Shown: piece by piece, positions 25,744-33,885 of the stretch
Numbering within the stretch: the stretch's first letter is position 1
Layout: each line of letters starts with the position of its first letter
Assembly (NCBI GenBank): GCA_900316515.1
Contig: ONDE01000015.1
Span: 1-60,220, forward strand
DNA: 60,220 bases
Reading direction: 5' to 3'
From: an uncultured Bacteroidales bacterium
GTDB taxonomy: Bacteria; Bacteroidota; Bacteroidia; Bacteroidales; P3
Translations under genes and position numbers: made by a program
The notes under the pieces: model-generated
Told to the model about the DNA's origin: nothing
What the model saw: the letters and a program-made list of their open reading frames with translations, nothing else
The model's database searches: none

Positions 25744-27636
25744 ATGTTTATGCAAAAGAAGAAAGGTATTAAGATATATGTGTATCTGCTGCTGAAAGGG
25801 CTGCTTGCATGTGGCGTTTTGGCTGCGGCGCAGCTGGTGTTCTACCTCTTCAACCTGCGTATCTTCCACATATCCGGTTTGTCGGAGGTAGCAGGGATAC
25901 TGCTGGGCAATATATGGTTCGGCGCGGCCACTGTGGCCACGTTCCTGGCACCCTATTACCTGATGATGCTGTTGCCTTTCGACTTCCGTTGGAAGCGGTG
26001 GTACCGCACAGTGGCCGAAGTGCTTTACATAGTGCCCGTGCTGCTGATCCTCATCCCGCGAGGTGCCAACACTGCCTACTACCAATACACCTACCGACTG
26101 CTGAGCGACGAGATATTCTCTTACCTCGGCATCAGCGGACAGATGGGGTCGCTGGCACCGCATTTCGCCGTAGACTATTGGTATGCATGGGTGATGCCGC
26201 TGGTGATCGCCGTAATCTTCCTCTTTGTCAACAGCCGACTGCATTTCCGCGACCGTAACAAGTTCTTCAACCACCTGCCGAAGGACATCATAGCCTTTTT
26301 GATTGGAACCGGTGTGTTGGTGTTGATGGCGCGCGGTGGAGTGACACGCCCCATTCAACTCGAGGATGCCGGCCGCTGGTGCCAGCCAAAGAACAGCGCT
26401 CTGGTGAACAACGACGCATACAACATATTCCGCACCTGTTTCACTCCCGACCTTGAGGAAAAAGAATACATGGGTGCCAACGAGGCTGCAAAAGTATTCA
26501 GATATGGCTCACCGTCAACAGCTGACAGCTTACTGCTATCGTCCGACAGCATACAGCAGCGCAATGTGGTGCTGATAGTGCTTGAAAGTTTCGGGCAGGA
26601 ATTCATGGGCTGCTATAACACTCAGGAAGACGCCGACACCCGCACGCCTTTCCTGGACTCGCTAGCCAAGCACAGCACCCTCTACGACGGACGCTCGAAT
26701 GGCAAGAAGAGCATCGAGGGTATCACTGCCATCAACACAGGCATTCCAAACCTGATGAGCATACCGCTGACCAACTCGGCCTACAGCGACGACGACTTCA
26801 CCGGGCTGCCGGCAATGCTTAAGAAACACGGCTACCGCACAGCCTTCTTCCACGGCAGCTACAACGGGGTGATGGATTTCGACCGCACATGCAAGAAGAT
26901 TGGTTTCGACGAGTATCTCGGAATGGACGAATACAACGCCGACGAAATGTCCAAAGAGAGCGACTACGACGGCGTGTGGGGCATCTTCGACGAGCCTTTC
27001 CTGCAATACACCGCCAAACGTATCGGCACCTACAGCGAGCCTTTCATGGCCGAAATATTTACCGTAACGTCGCACCATCCCTTCCCAATACCCGAGGAGC
27101 ACAAAGGCGAGTTCAAGGAAGGGCGCCATCCGATACTGAAGTGCGTGGAATATACCGACTATGCCCTGCGGCGTTTCTTCGCAACTGCCAAGGAGCAGCC
27201 TTGGTATGAAAACACTCTGTTTATCATCTGCGGCGACCACAGCGGCCACGGGCTGACACCGGAATACAACGACTATGACGGTTGGTACCGCATACCGATG
27301 ATGGTGTTTGACCCACAGCAGGACAGCGCTGTCCGCTCGACACGCATCATGCAGCAAATCGACCTCTTCCCCACCCTGGTGGACATGTTGGGCTTAGGCT
27401 GCAAAGAAACGGTTCCGGGCTTCGGCGAGAGCGCCTTACGCCAACCCGAGTTCGGACGCCAGGTATATTATGGCAACGGCTACCACGTGATGGTGAGCAA
27501 CAACAACGAGACCCCATCGCGACACAACATCACGGTCATCATGGGCAACCGAGCCATCGGCAAGTACGACGACATCAAATACTTGAAAGCGTTGATACAA
27601 CAATACAACTACCGAATTATAAACAACAAACTATGA
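25744..27636 (+). CDS. LTA-synthase-like membrane sulfatase-fold transferase
   Basis: 630 residues of the alkaline phosphatase superfamily. Five N-terminal membrane helices span about residues 12-200. The periplasmic catalytic domain has the metal site VLIVLESFGQEF (E281), the candidate nucleophile in SNGKKSIEG (S323, at the Thr position of LtaS), a histidine in FFHGSYNG, and the late metal motif GDHSGHG near 498. Such enzymes move glycerol phosphate or phosphoethanolamine between lipids and glycans. In a Gram-negative-type envelope this more likely modifies a periplasmic glycan or lipid A than makes teichoic acid. The next gene, a lipid kinase, overlaps it by 4 nt, which ties both to lipid headgroups. 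Confidence 0.85.
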   Translation: MFMQKKKGIKIYVYLLLKGLLACGVLAAAQLVFYLFNLRIFHISGLSEVAGILLGNIWFGAATVATFLAPYYLMMLLPFDFRWKRWYRTVAEVLYIVPVLLILIPRGANTAYYQYTYRLLSDEIFSYLGISGQMGSLAPHFAVDYWYAWVMPLVIAVIFLFVNSRLHFRDRNKFFNHLPKDIIAFLIGTGVLVLMARGGVTRPIQLEDAGRWCQPKNSALVNNDAYNIFRTCFTPDLEEKEYMGANEAAKVFRYGSPSTADSLLLSSDSIQQRNVVLIVLESFGQEFMGCYNTQEDADTRTPFLDSLAKHSTLYDGRSNGKKSIEGITAINTGIPNLMSIPLTNSAYSDDDFTGLPAMLKKHGYRTAFFHGSYNGVMDFDRTCKKIGFDEYLGMDEYNADEMSKESDYDGVWGIFDEPFLQYTAKRIGTYSEPFMAEIFTVTSHHPFPIPEEHKGEFKEGRHPILKCVEYTDYALRRFFATAKEQPWYENTLFIICGDHSGHGLTPEYNDYDGWYRIPMMVFDPQQDSAVRSTRIMQQIDLFPTLVDMLGLGCKETVPGFGESALRQPEFGRQVYYGNGYHVMVSNNNETPSRHNITVIMGNRAIGKYDDIKYLKALIQQYNYRIINNKL

Positions 27637-28580
27637 AGACCAAGACGCTTATCGTGGTGAATCCCATCTCTGGTGTGGGCCGCCAGAAAAGGATAGAGAC
27701 ACTGCTGAAGCAGCACCTGAACCAAGACCTCTTCGACTATGAGGTGCGCTATACAGAGCATATACACCACGGCACCGAGATAGCCCGCGAGGCCGCCGAC
27801 AAAGGCTACGACTGTGTGGTGGCCGTTGGGGGCGACGGGTCGGTGAACGACGTAGTGCAAGGTATCAAGGATACCAACACGAGGCTCGGAATCATTCCCT
27901 GCGGTTCGGGCAACGGACTGGCCCGAAGCCTGCGCCTGCCGCTGCAGCCGTGGTTAGCCATACGGGTGCTTAACCAGCAATATGAGCAGACCATCGACAG
28001 CATAGTGGTCAACGACCGATGGATAGTGGTAAACGCCGCCGGATGCGGCTTCGACGCCTACATAGCGCGGCTTATGCACGCAGCAAAGACTCGCGGACTC
28101 CCCGCATACACGAACCTGATATTGCGTGAATACACACGCTACAAAAACTCAGACTACCGTATCACCGTCGACGGCAACACCTACTACCGCAATGCATGGT
28201 TCATTGCCGTAGCCAACAGCCGCCAGTATGGCTACAACCTTGCTGTAGCCCCGAAGGCGAAGCTCAACGACGGTCTTATGGACATCAGCATACTCGACAA
28301 GGTGCCCATCGACCACCTTGGCATTACGGCACCATTGGCCTTCACCAACCACCTCGACCTCTCGCAACACGTGGAAATGTTCCGTGCCAAAGACGTGCTC
28401 ATCGAGGGCAATGCGGACAGATGGGTAAATCTTGACGGCGAAGGCGAGAATATAGGCACAAGCGTGCATTTCACAATGCATCCCAACTCGGTGAAGATAT
28501 ACGCCCGCGATTTGAAATACCCTCTGCGAGAGATAGCACCCAATCTGGGTAAAATCATCATCGACCCAACACAGATATGA
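27633..28580 (+). CDS. Diacylglycerol kinase-family lipid kinase
   Basis: 315 residues of the DAGK_cat/YegS/LCB5 fold. The ATP-binding loop shows as VVAVGGDGSVNDVVQGI and the substrate-side loop as GIIPCGSGNGLARSL. The C-terminal beta domain (VPIDHLGITAPLAF to YARDLKYPL) is complete. It would phosphorylate diacylglycerol or a similar lipid at the inner membrane. The start ATGA overlaps the stop of the LTA-synthase-like gene. If that enzyme releases diacylglycerol, as LtaS does, this kinase could recycle it to phosphatidic acid; this is inferred from context. Confidence 0.9.
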   Translation: MKTKTLIVVNPISGVGRQKRIETLLKQHLNQDLFDYEVRYTEHIHHGTEIAREAADKGYDCVVAVGGDGSVNDVVQGIKDTNTRLGIIPCGSGNGLARSLRLPLQPWLAIRVLNQQYEQTIDSIVVNDRWIVVNAAGCGFDAYIARLMHAAKTRGLPAYTNLILREYTRYKNSDYRITVDGNTYYRNAWFIAVANSRQYGYNLAVAPKAKLNDGLMDISILDKVPIDHLGITAPLAFTNHLDLSQHVEMFRAKDVLIEGNADRWVNLDGEGENIGTSVHFTMHPNSVKIYARDLKYPLREIAPNLGKIIIDPTQI

Positions 28581-28909
28581 GCAAGAAGCACAATGCTGTT
28601 GGAGTAGTCTACAGCACCAACCCCGATTTCCAGTACCAGTACGACGACGTACCGGAGGAAGAGACATTGGCACCACAGAGCCAGAAGTTGCGTGTACGTA
28701 TTGAGCGAAACCACCGTGGAGGCAAGACGGTGACGTTGGTAACGGGTTTTGTGGGCACTGACGCCGACCTGCAGGAACTTGGGAAACGCTTGAAGACCGC
28801 CTGCGGAGTTGGCGGATCGGCCAAAGATGGAGAGATCATAGTGCAAGGGGAACAGCGAGAGAAGGTTGTGACAACCCTCCTGAAGCTGGGTTATACAAAC
28901 AGCAAGTAG
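28577..28909 (+). CDS. SUI1/eIF1-like translation factor (YciH family)
   Basis: 110 residues. The C-terminal 80 form an SUI1 domain (VRIERNHRGGKTVTLVTGF, LQELGKRLKTACGVGGSAKDGEIIVQG, VVTTLLKLGY). Bacterial members bind the small subunit and can affect start-site selection in vitro; the in vivo role is poorly defined. It is coupled by an ATGA overlap to the lipid kinase and ends the operon. A hairpin follows at 28922. Confidence 0.92.
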   Translation: MSKKHNAVGVVYSTNPDFQYQYDDVPEEETLAPQSQKLRVRIERNHRGGKTVTLVTGFVGTDADLQELGKRLKTACGVGGSAKDGEIIVQGEQREKVVTTLLKLGYTNSK

Positions 28910-28921
28910 TCTTTCTTTCGC

Positions 28922-28940
28922 CGCAGGCTGGCAGCCTGCG
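28922..28940. terminator. Hairpin between convergent genes (possible terminator)
   Basis: CGCAGGCT/AGCCTGCG with a 3-nt loop, then TATCATTATTTT. The T-tract is imperfect, but the position between two convergent stops (28909 and 28946) fits a two-way terminator. Confidence 0.5.
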
Positions 28941-28945
28941 TATCA

Positions 28946-29596
28946 TTATTTTACGCGACCGCCACGGTAGAAGTGGCGCGACCAGTAGGTGTCGTCGAGA
29001 CGTGAGACGCAGACTCCGGCAGAGGTAGAGCTGTGGGCAAAAAGTCCGTCTTTTAGGTAGATGCCGACGTGTGAGACTTTGCCTTTTGAGTTTGTGAAGA
29101 AGAGGAGGTCGCCTTCGCGGAGCTGGTTTTTTTGAACGAGGGTGACATCCTGGAGCATGTCGTTGGCGGTGCGATGGAGGTTGCGTCCGTATACCTCGCG
29201 GAAGACGGCGCCGACAAAGGCGGAGCAGTCGATGCCGTTGCGGTCGGTGCCACCATAGCGATAGGGAACACCAAGCCAGGAGTTGACAGATTTGTATAGC
29301 TGTTCGTTGTCTGAGGAGTTACATTTAAGGCCCAGGGCGTTGTTGCAGTCTGAGCCATCGGGGAGACGCTGGGGTTTGGCGTCGACGGGTTCGGCGATAA
29401 CAGGAGTCTCGTCGTAGCGCTCGTCTGCATAGAGTTGCCCGATGACGAAGTCCTCGTCGTCGAGGTCGCGCGACATGAAAGACTTGACACTGGTGCAGGA
29501 GGATAATAAAATGAAGAATGAAGAATTAAGAATGAAGAATTTGCTTACGCATCGCGCAAGCTTACCATGCAGCATATATTTGCTTCGACAGGCCAT
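28946..29596 (-). CDS. NlpC/P60-family peptidoglycan endopeptidase lipoprotein
   Basis: 216 residues. The C-terminal NlpC/P60 domain has the catalytic Cys in GIDCSAFVGAVF, a His in KVSHVGIYL and a third polar site in LFAHSS. Such enzymes cut peptide stems of peptidoglycan. A lipobox ILLSSC puts the acylated Cys at residue 34. The N-region is unusually long, and the hydrophobic core KFFILNSSFFILLSS is encoded by a heptamer repeat. A second ATG at 29552 (MRKQ...) is out of frame by two and would come into frame if one repeat unit were lost. I keep the longest in-frame start; residue 8 (29575) is an alternative. DivIC and a transglycosylase lie just upstream, so this is a cell-wall cluster. Confidence 0.85.
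   Translation of the reverse strand: MACRSKYMLHGKLARCVSKFFILNSSFFILLSSCTSVKSFMSRDLDDEDFVIGQLYADERYDETPVIAEPVDAKPQRLPDGSDCNNALGLKCNSSDNEQLYKSVNSWLGVPYRYGGTDRNGIDCSAFVGAVFREVYGRNLHRTANDMLQDVTLVQKNQLREGDLLFFTNSKGKVSHVGIYLKDGLFAHSSTSAGVCVSRLDDTYWSRHFYRGGRVK
29513..29540 (-). repeat. Intragenic heptamer repeat (ATTCTTC, 4 units) in lipoprotein signal codons
   Basis: On the plus strand the units are GAAGAAT (29513, 29520), TAAGAAT (29527) and GAAGAAT (29534). On the coding strand they read ATTCTTC/ATTCTTA and encode FFILNSSFF. Four units keep the long upstream start in frame. Three units would instead join the ATG at 29552 to the lipobox. Confidence 0.9.
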
Positions 29597-29609
29597 TCTT
29601 AATTATTAA

Positions 29610-29897
29610 TTATTTGATGACAAATATATCTTCGTTGGGGCGTTTCATGTAGTAATGTTCGCGACCGTAGTGTTCTTTGGCGTCGAGGTTGTCGCGAAGT
29701 TGGGCATTGGCAGAGGAGTCCTGAAGGATAGCCTGGGAGAGTTCTCGTTCCTGATCGTGGAGTTCGCGTACCTGGCGGGAGAGGCGGGATGAAACACGGA
29801 GACTGTAGTCGTCGATGAAAAGGATCAGGGCGACAAAAACGAGTGTGGCGACGATATATTTCAGGCCTTTGATGTTTTTTATATCAGAAAGGTTCAT
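29610..29897 (-). CDS. DivIC/FtsB-like cell-division protein
   Basis: 95 residues with one membrane helix ([15 protein letters not shown], about residues 14-28), a periplasmic coiled coil ([28 protein letters not shown]) and the conserved end [18 protein letters not shown]. That is the septum formation initiator (DivIC/FtsB) fold, which joins FtsL and FtsQ at the division site. The start overlaps the stop of the LysM transglycosylase by 4 nt. The NlpC/P60 gene follows 13 bp later. Confidence 0.92.
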   Translation of the reverse strand: MNLSDIKNIKGLKYIVATLVFVALILFIDDYSLRVSSRLSRQVRELHDQERELSQAILQDSSANAQLRDNLDAKEHYGREHYYMKRPNEDIFVIK

Positions 29898-31156
29898 CTG
29901 ACTTTGAGTTTTTGCCCGACACGTATTTTATCGCTACGGAGGCCATTGAGTTTTTTAAGTTTGGAGACGGAGATTCCGTGCTTGGAAGCCACCTTGTAGA
30001 GTGTGTCGCCGCGGCGGACGGTGTAGTATTTACCACCAGAGCCCGAAGATGCAACATGTCCCTTCTTGCCACGTGCGGGTTCAATCTTGACTGGGCGGCG
30101 AGCAAGGCTGTCGGCAGAACGAGCGGCGATGGAGTCTTGATTGGAGAGGAAGAGTTCGACTTTGGATGAGGGGAGGCAAATGGAGTAGGAGCCGGAGGAT
30201 GCCGGGATGAGGGATGCACGGTATTGTGGGTTGAGTGTCTGTAGTTCGTCGGGGTCGACTCCAGTGTACTGGGATACGACCGGGAGGAGTATGTCTGAGT
30301 GGAGGTTGACGGTATCAGTACGTATGGGGAGGTTGACGCGCGAGGGGCGGAGACCATGGTGGGTGTAGTTGTTCATTACATAGACGACGGCAATGAAAGC
30401 AGGGACATAGCCTCGTGTTTCGCGAGGAAGGTAGGGGTAGATTTGCCAGAAGTTGCGCTGGCCACCGGATCGTGCAATCGCTTTATTCACGTTACCTGCG
30501 CCACAGTTGTAGGCGGCAATGGCAAGCTGCCAGTCACCGAAAACGGTGTATAGGTCGTGGAGGTGGCGAGCGGCGGCGACGGTGGATTTGTATGGGTCGC
30601 GGCGGTCGTCGACGACGGAGTTGACCTCGAGGTCGTAGAGCTTGCCAGTGGAGTACATGAACTGCCATAGACCAGCAGCGCCGACGCGCGAAGTAGCCTG
30701 GGGGTTCATGGCGCTCTCAACAATGGAGAGGTATTTGAGTTCCTCGGGAACGGAATAGCGGTTGAGGGTTTCCTCGAAGAGGGGGTGGTAGAACTCGCAG
30801 AGGGTAAGCATCACATCGAGACGGGTAGACATGTGCTTGAGATAGAAACGTATGAATGAGCGGACCTCGTCGTTGTAGGTTAGTGGGATGACGGTATGAA
30901 TGGAGTTGAGGCGACGAACGATGACACTGTCGGGGATGGCGTCGAACTCGTCGAGCGAGAACTCGCGATGTGAGCGTAGGTTATGATGCGCATGACGACG
31001 GAGGTAGTAGTTGTCGAGGAGTGAATCGTAGGCCTGCACATAGCGCGAAGCCATAAGTTCGGCATCGCTGGCTGGGTGGAACTCCTGAGCCTGCATGGGC
31101 AGAGCCGCAAAGATTAGCAATATGAATGTGATGATATACTGACGGTTCATTTTCAT
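29894..31156 (-). CDS. LysM lytic transglycosylase (MltD-like)
   Basis: About 420 residues from the ATG at 31156 ([24 protein letters not shown], a clear signal peptide). The SLT domain has the catalytic Glu in [10 protein letters not shown] followed by [11 protein letters not shown] and the [16 protein letters not shown] motif. A weak and a clear C-terminal LysM ([30 protein letters not shown]) bind peptidoglycan. It would cleave the MurNAc-GlcNAc bond to form 1,6-anhydroMurNAc. The frame is open to 31189, but the promoter -7 box overlaps that ATG, so 31156 (or 31150) is the start. A 6-bp dyad (TTCGTT/AACGAA) lies in its leader. Confidence 0.9.
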   Translation of the reverse strand: MKMNRQYIITFILLIFAALPMQAQEFHPASDAELMASRYVQAYDSLLDNYYLRRHAHHNLRSHREFSLDEFDAIPDSVIVRRLNSIHTVIPLTYNDEVRSFIRFYLKHMSTRLDVMLTLCEFYHPLFEETLNRYSVPEELKYLSIVESAMNPQATSRVGAAGLWQFMYSTGKLYDLEVNSVVDDRRDPYKSTVAAARHLHDLYTVFGDWQLAIAAYNCGAGNVNKAIARSGGQRNFWQIYPYLPRETRGYVPAFIAVVYVMNNYTHHGLRPSRVNLPIRTDTVNLHSDILLPVVSQYTGVDPDELQTLNPQYRASLIPASSGSYSICLPSSKVELFLSNQDSIAARSADSLARRPVKIEPARGKKGHVASSGSGGKYYTVRRGDTLYKVASKHGISVSKLKKLNGLRSDKIRVGQKLKVR

Positions 31157-31186
31157 GGACAATTTCGTTTTATAACGAAGGAAAAA

Positions 31187-31194
31187 CAAATATA
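31187..31194 (-). promoter_or_regulatory. Promoter -7 box of the transglycosylase/divIC/NlpC operon
   Basis: TATATTTG on the minus strand (31194 to 31187), about 30 bp upstream of the ATG at 31156. Confidence 0.6.
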
Positions 31195-31218
31195 GTATAT
31201 TAAGGTTAAAAAAAATTG

Positions 31219-31288
31219 GTTTACAGTTTACAGTTTACAGTTTACGGTTTGCGGGTTACGGGTTACGGGTTACGGGTTACGGGTTACG
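31219..31288 (+). repeat. Ten-unit heptamer array with a sequence gradient
   Basis: Ten 7-bp units: GTTTACA x3, GTTTACG, GTTTGCG, then GGTTACG x5. The change runs in one direction along the array, as if each end had been copied separately. It fills part of the 308-bp gap (31190-31497) between divergent genes. No gene is seen in that gap; a dyad at 31426-31440 is the only other structure. Confidence 0.9.
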
Positions 31289-31425
31289 GGGTATAAAAAG
31301 GGGCAAACGGCTGCGGTCTGTCAAAGAACTCTGTTTTTCAGTTGTACAACTGGCAAACAATTGGTGATGAGGAGGGGGGCTGGTGGATGTACGGGATATG
31401 GTAGTGAAAGTTTTTTTTTGACACT

Positions 31426-31446
31426 ATACAATAATTGTATTTTTTT
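31426..31446 (+). promoter_or_regulatory. Dyad symmetry upstream of queA
   Basis: ATACAAT-A-ATTGTAT (31426-31440) is a perfect dyad followed by T residues to 31446. TTTG at 31417-31420 and TATTTTTT at 31438-31445 form a near-consensus promoter over it, so it could be an operator. It could also be a weak terminator. Confidence 0.4.
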
Positions 31447-31497
31447 CCGTTTATAGGATAAGTTTTATTGAACGAAAATAACAAAAAGCCTTTATAA

Positions 31498-32553
31498 ATG
31501 AAACTGTCTCAATTCCGTTTCAACCTGCCAAAAGATCTTATCGCAGAAAAGCCCGTGCGCAACCGTGACGAGGCTCGGATGATGGTGGTGAACCGCGCCG
31601 CAGGCACTGTGGAGCACCATGTATTCAAGGATTTCATAGGTTATGTCGACGAGGGCGATGTTGTTGTAGCCAACAATACCAGGGTGTTTCCCGCTCTGCT
31701 GGAGGGTGAAAAGGAGAAGACCGGCGCCAGGATCGAGGTGCTGCTGCTCCGGGAGTTGAACGAGGAGATGCGGCTGTGGGATGTGCTGGTTGATCCTGCT
31801 CGTAAGATAAGGATAGGCAACAAGCTATATTTCGGCACCAACGACGCGCTGGTGGCCGAGGTGGTGGACAACACGACGAGCCGCGGAAGGACGATCCGAT
31901 TCCTGTTCGACGGCGAGCACGACGAGTTCATCAAGATTATCAAAGGCATGGGTCGTACGCCACTGCCTGACGAGTTGAGGAGGCTGCGCGACATCGAGAA
32001 ACGCGACGCCGACGACTACCAGACCATCTACGCCAAGGTGGAGGGTTCCATCGCCGCCCCCATAGCGGGCCTGCATTTCAGCCGCGAATTGCTGAAACGC
32101 ATGGAGATCAAAGGTGTGGATTGGGCCGAACTGACGGTGCACTGCGGAATGGGTGAGTTCAAAGCCATAGAGGTGGAGGACTTGAGCAAGCACCGTGCCG
32201 ACGCCGAGGAGATGCACCTTAGCGCCGATGTGTGCGACAGGATTCAGAAGGCTAAAGACAACGGACATAAGATTTGTGCCGTAGGTACGACAACGATGCG
32301 AGCCCTGGAGAGCGCGGTGACAATACCGGGCAAGGTGTTCCCCTATGACGGATGGACTAACAAGTTCATCTATCCACCTTACGACTTTACGATTGCCGAC
32401 ATGATGGTCACCAATTTCCACCACCCGATGAGCACACAGTTCATCATGGTAAGCGCCTTCATGGGACCCGAATTGGCCATGGAAGCATACCAGACGGCCA
32501 TAAAAGAAAAGTACCGCTTCTCGACCTACGGCGATGCAATGCTGATTGTCTAG
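31498..32553 (+). CDS. queA: S-adenosylmethionine:tRNA ribosyltransferase-isomerase
   Basis: 351 residues, full length. It transfers the ribosyl part of SAM to preQ1 in tRNA to form epoxyqueuosine in the cytoplasm. Family blocks are present: [72 protein letters not shown] and [14 protein letters not shown]. No other queuosine genes and no preQ1 riboswitch are seen nearby. A GGAGTTAA array separates it from rarA, so the two may be co-transcribed. Confidence 0.96.
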   Translation: MKLSQFRFNLPKDLIAEKPVRNRDEARMMVVNRAAGTVEHHVFKDFIGYVDEGDVVVANNTRVFPALLEGEKEKTGARIEVLLLRELNEEMRLWDVLVDPARKIRIGNKLYFGTNDALVAEVVDNTTSRGRTIRFLFDGEHDEFIKIIKGMGRTPLPDELRRLRDIEKRDADDYQTIYAKVEGSIAAPIAGLHFSRELLKRMEIKGVDWAELTVHCGMGEFKAIEVEDLSKHRADAEEMHLSADVCDRIQKAKDNGHKICAVGTTTMRALESAVTIPGKVFPYDGWTNKFIYPPYDFTIADMMVTNFHHPMSTQFIMVSAFMGPELAMEAYQTAIKEKYRFSTYGDAMLIV

Positions 32554-32567
32554 TAGTCAAGGAGACA

Positions 32568-32615
32568 GGAGTTAAGGAGTTAAGGAGTTAAGGAGTTAAG
32601 GAGTTAAGGAGTTAA
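32568..32615 (+). repeat. Six perfect GGAGTTAA octamers that supply the rarA ribosome-binding site
   Basis: Six identical 8-bp units from 32568 to 32615. The last AAGGAG (32606-32611) lies 8 nt before the ATG at 32620, so the array places a good Shine-Dalgarno before rarA and repeats it five more times upstream. Confidence 0.95.
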
Positions 32616-32619
32616 GACG

Positions 32620-33885
32620 ATGGTTCCGCTGGCGGAGATATTGAGGCCTAAGAGCCTGGACGAGTATATAGGACAACAGCACCTTGTGGGACAGGGTGCT
32701 GTTCTTCGCACATTGATAGAGAGCGGCAATATCCCCAGCATGATTTTCTGGGGGCCTCCGGGCATCGGGAAGACGACGCTGGCTATGATTATCAGCAACA
32801 CGCTGCACCGTCCGTTCCACACGCTCAGCGCCATCAGCAGCGGAGTGAAGGAGGTGCGTGAGGTGATAAACCAGGCGCAACAGGAAGAGGGAAGCATACT
32901 GTTCATTGACGAAATACACCGTTTCAACAAGGCACAGCAGGACTCGCTGCTGGGAGCTGTGGAGCGCGGAATCATCACGCTGATAGGCGCCACGACGGAG
33001 AATCCAAGCTTTGAGGTGATCAGCGCTTTGCTGAGCCGCTGCCAGGTGTATGTGCTCAAAGAATTTGACGAGCAGGACATGCGGCAGTTGATAGACAGCG
33101 CCGTGCGCCACTACGCCTCGCAGGGCATAACCCTGGAGGTGAAGGAATACGAGGCCTTGATGCGTATCAGCGGAGGCGACGCGAGGAAGCTGCTGGGGGC
33201 CATAGAGCTGGTGGTGAACCGCATTGGCGGCAACAACATAGTGATAGACAACAAGAGGGCCACGGATGTGGTGCAGCAGAACCTGGCCTTCTACGACAAG
33301 CAGGGGGAGATGCACTACGACATCATCTCGGCCTTTATCAAGAGCATGCGTGGGAGCGACCCGAACGGAGCCGTCTACTGGCTGGCGAGGATGATAGAGG
33401 GCGGCGAGGATCCGTTGTTTATCGCACGCCGCATGTTGATTTTTGCCTCGGAAGATATCGGCAACGCCAACCCGAACGCCCTGCTGCTGGCCAACGCGAC
33501 GTTCGACGCGGTGAGCAAGATTGGCTATCCGGAGTGCCGCATCAACCTGTCGCAGTGCGCCTGCTACCTGGCTTGCTCGGCCAAGAGCAACGCCACTTAC
33601 ATGGCGCTGGAGAACGCTACAAGCATGATACGCCGCACGGGCGACCTGCCGGTGCCACTGCACATAAGAAACGCCCCCACTAAGTTAATGAAGCAACTGG
33701 GCTACCACGAAGGCTACAAGTATGCCCATGACTACAATGGCTCGGCCCTCGGCGGCTTTGCCGAGCAGGAATACCTGCCACAGGGGCTGGAGGGCACCAA
33801 GTTCTACGAACCTGGCAACACGCCGCGCGAGAACGAGACGCGCAACACCCTGCGCCAGCGCTGGGGCGGGAAATACGGCTACTGA
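32620..33885 (+). CDS. rarA: Replication-associated recombination protein A (MgsA/RarA AAA+ ATPase)
   Basis: 421 residues. The AAA+ core has Walker A GPPGIGKTT, Walker B LFIDEIHRFNKAQQD and sensor-1 LIGATTENPSFEV, followed by the family's tetramerisation region (LYCSAKSN-like CYLACSAKSNATYMAL, then VPLHIRNAPTKLMKQLGY). RarA acts at stalled forks with SSB and RecA. The 3' end overlaps the convergent AraC-type gene by 7 nt. Confidence 0.95.
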   Translation: MVPLAEILRPKSLDEYIGQQHLVGQGAVLRTLIESGNIPSMIFWGPPGIGKTTLAMIISNTLHRPFHTLSAISSGVKEVREVINQAQQEEGSILFIDEIHRFNKAQQDSLLGAVERGIITLIGATTENPSFEVISALLSRCQVYVLKEFDEQDMRQLIDSAVRHYASQGITLEVKEYEALMRISGGDARKLLGAIELVVNRIGGNNIVIDNKRATDVVQQNLAFYDKQGEMHYDIISAFIKSMRGSDPNGAVYWLARMIEGGEDPLFIARRMLIFASEDIGNANPNALLLANATFDAVSKIGYPECRINLSQCACYLACSAKSNATYMALENATSMIRRTGDLPVPLHIRNAPTKLMKQLGYHEGYKYAHDYNGSALGGFAEQEYLPQGLEGTKFYEPGNTPRENETRNTLRQRWGGKYGY

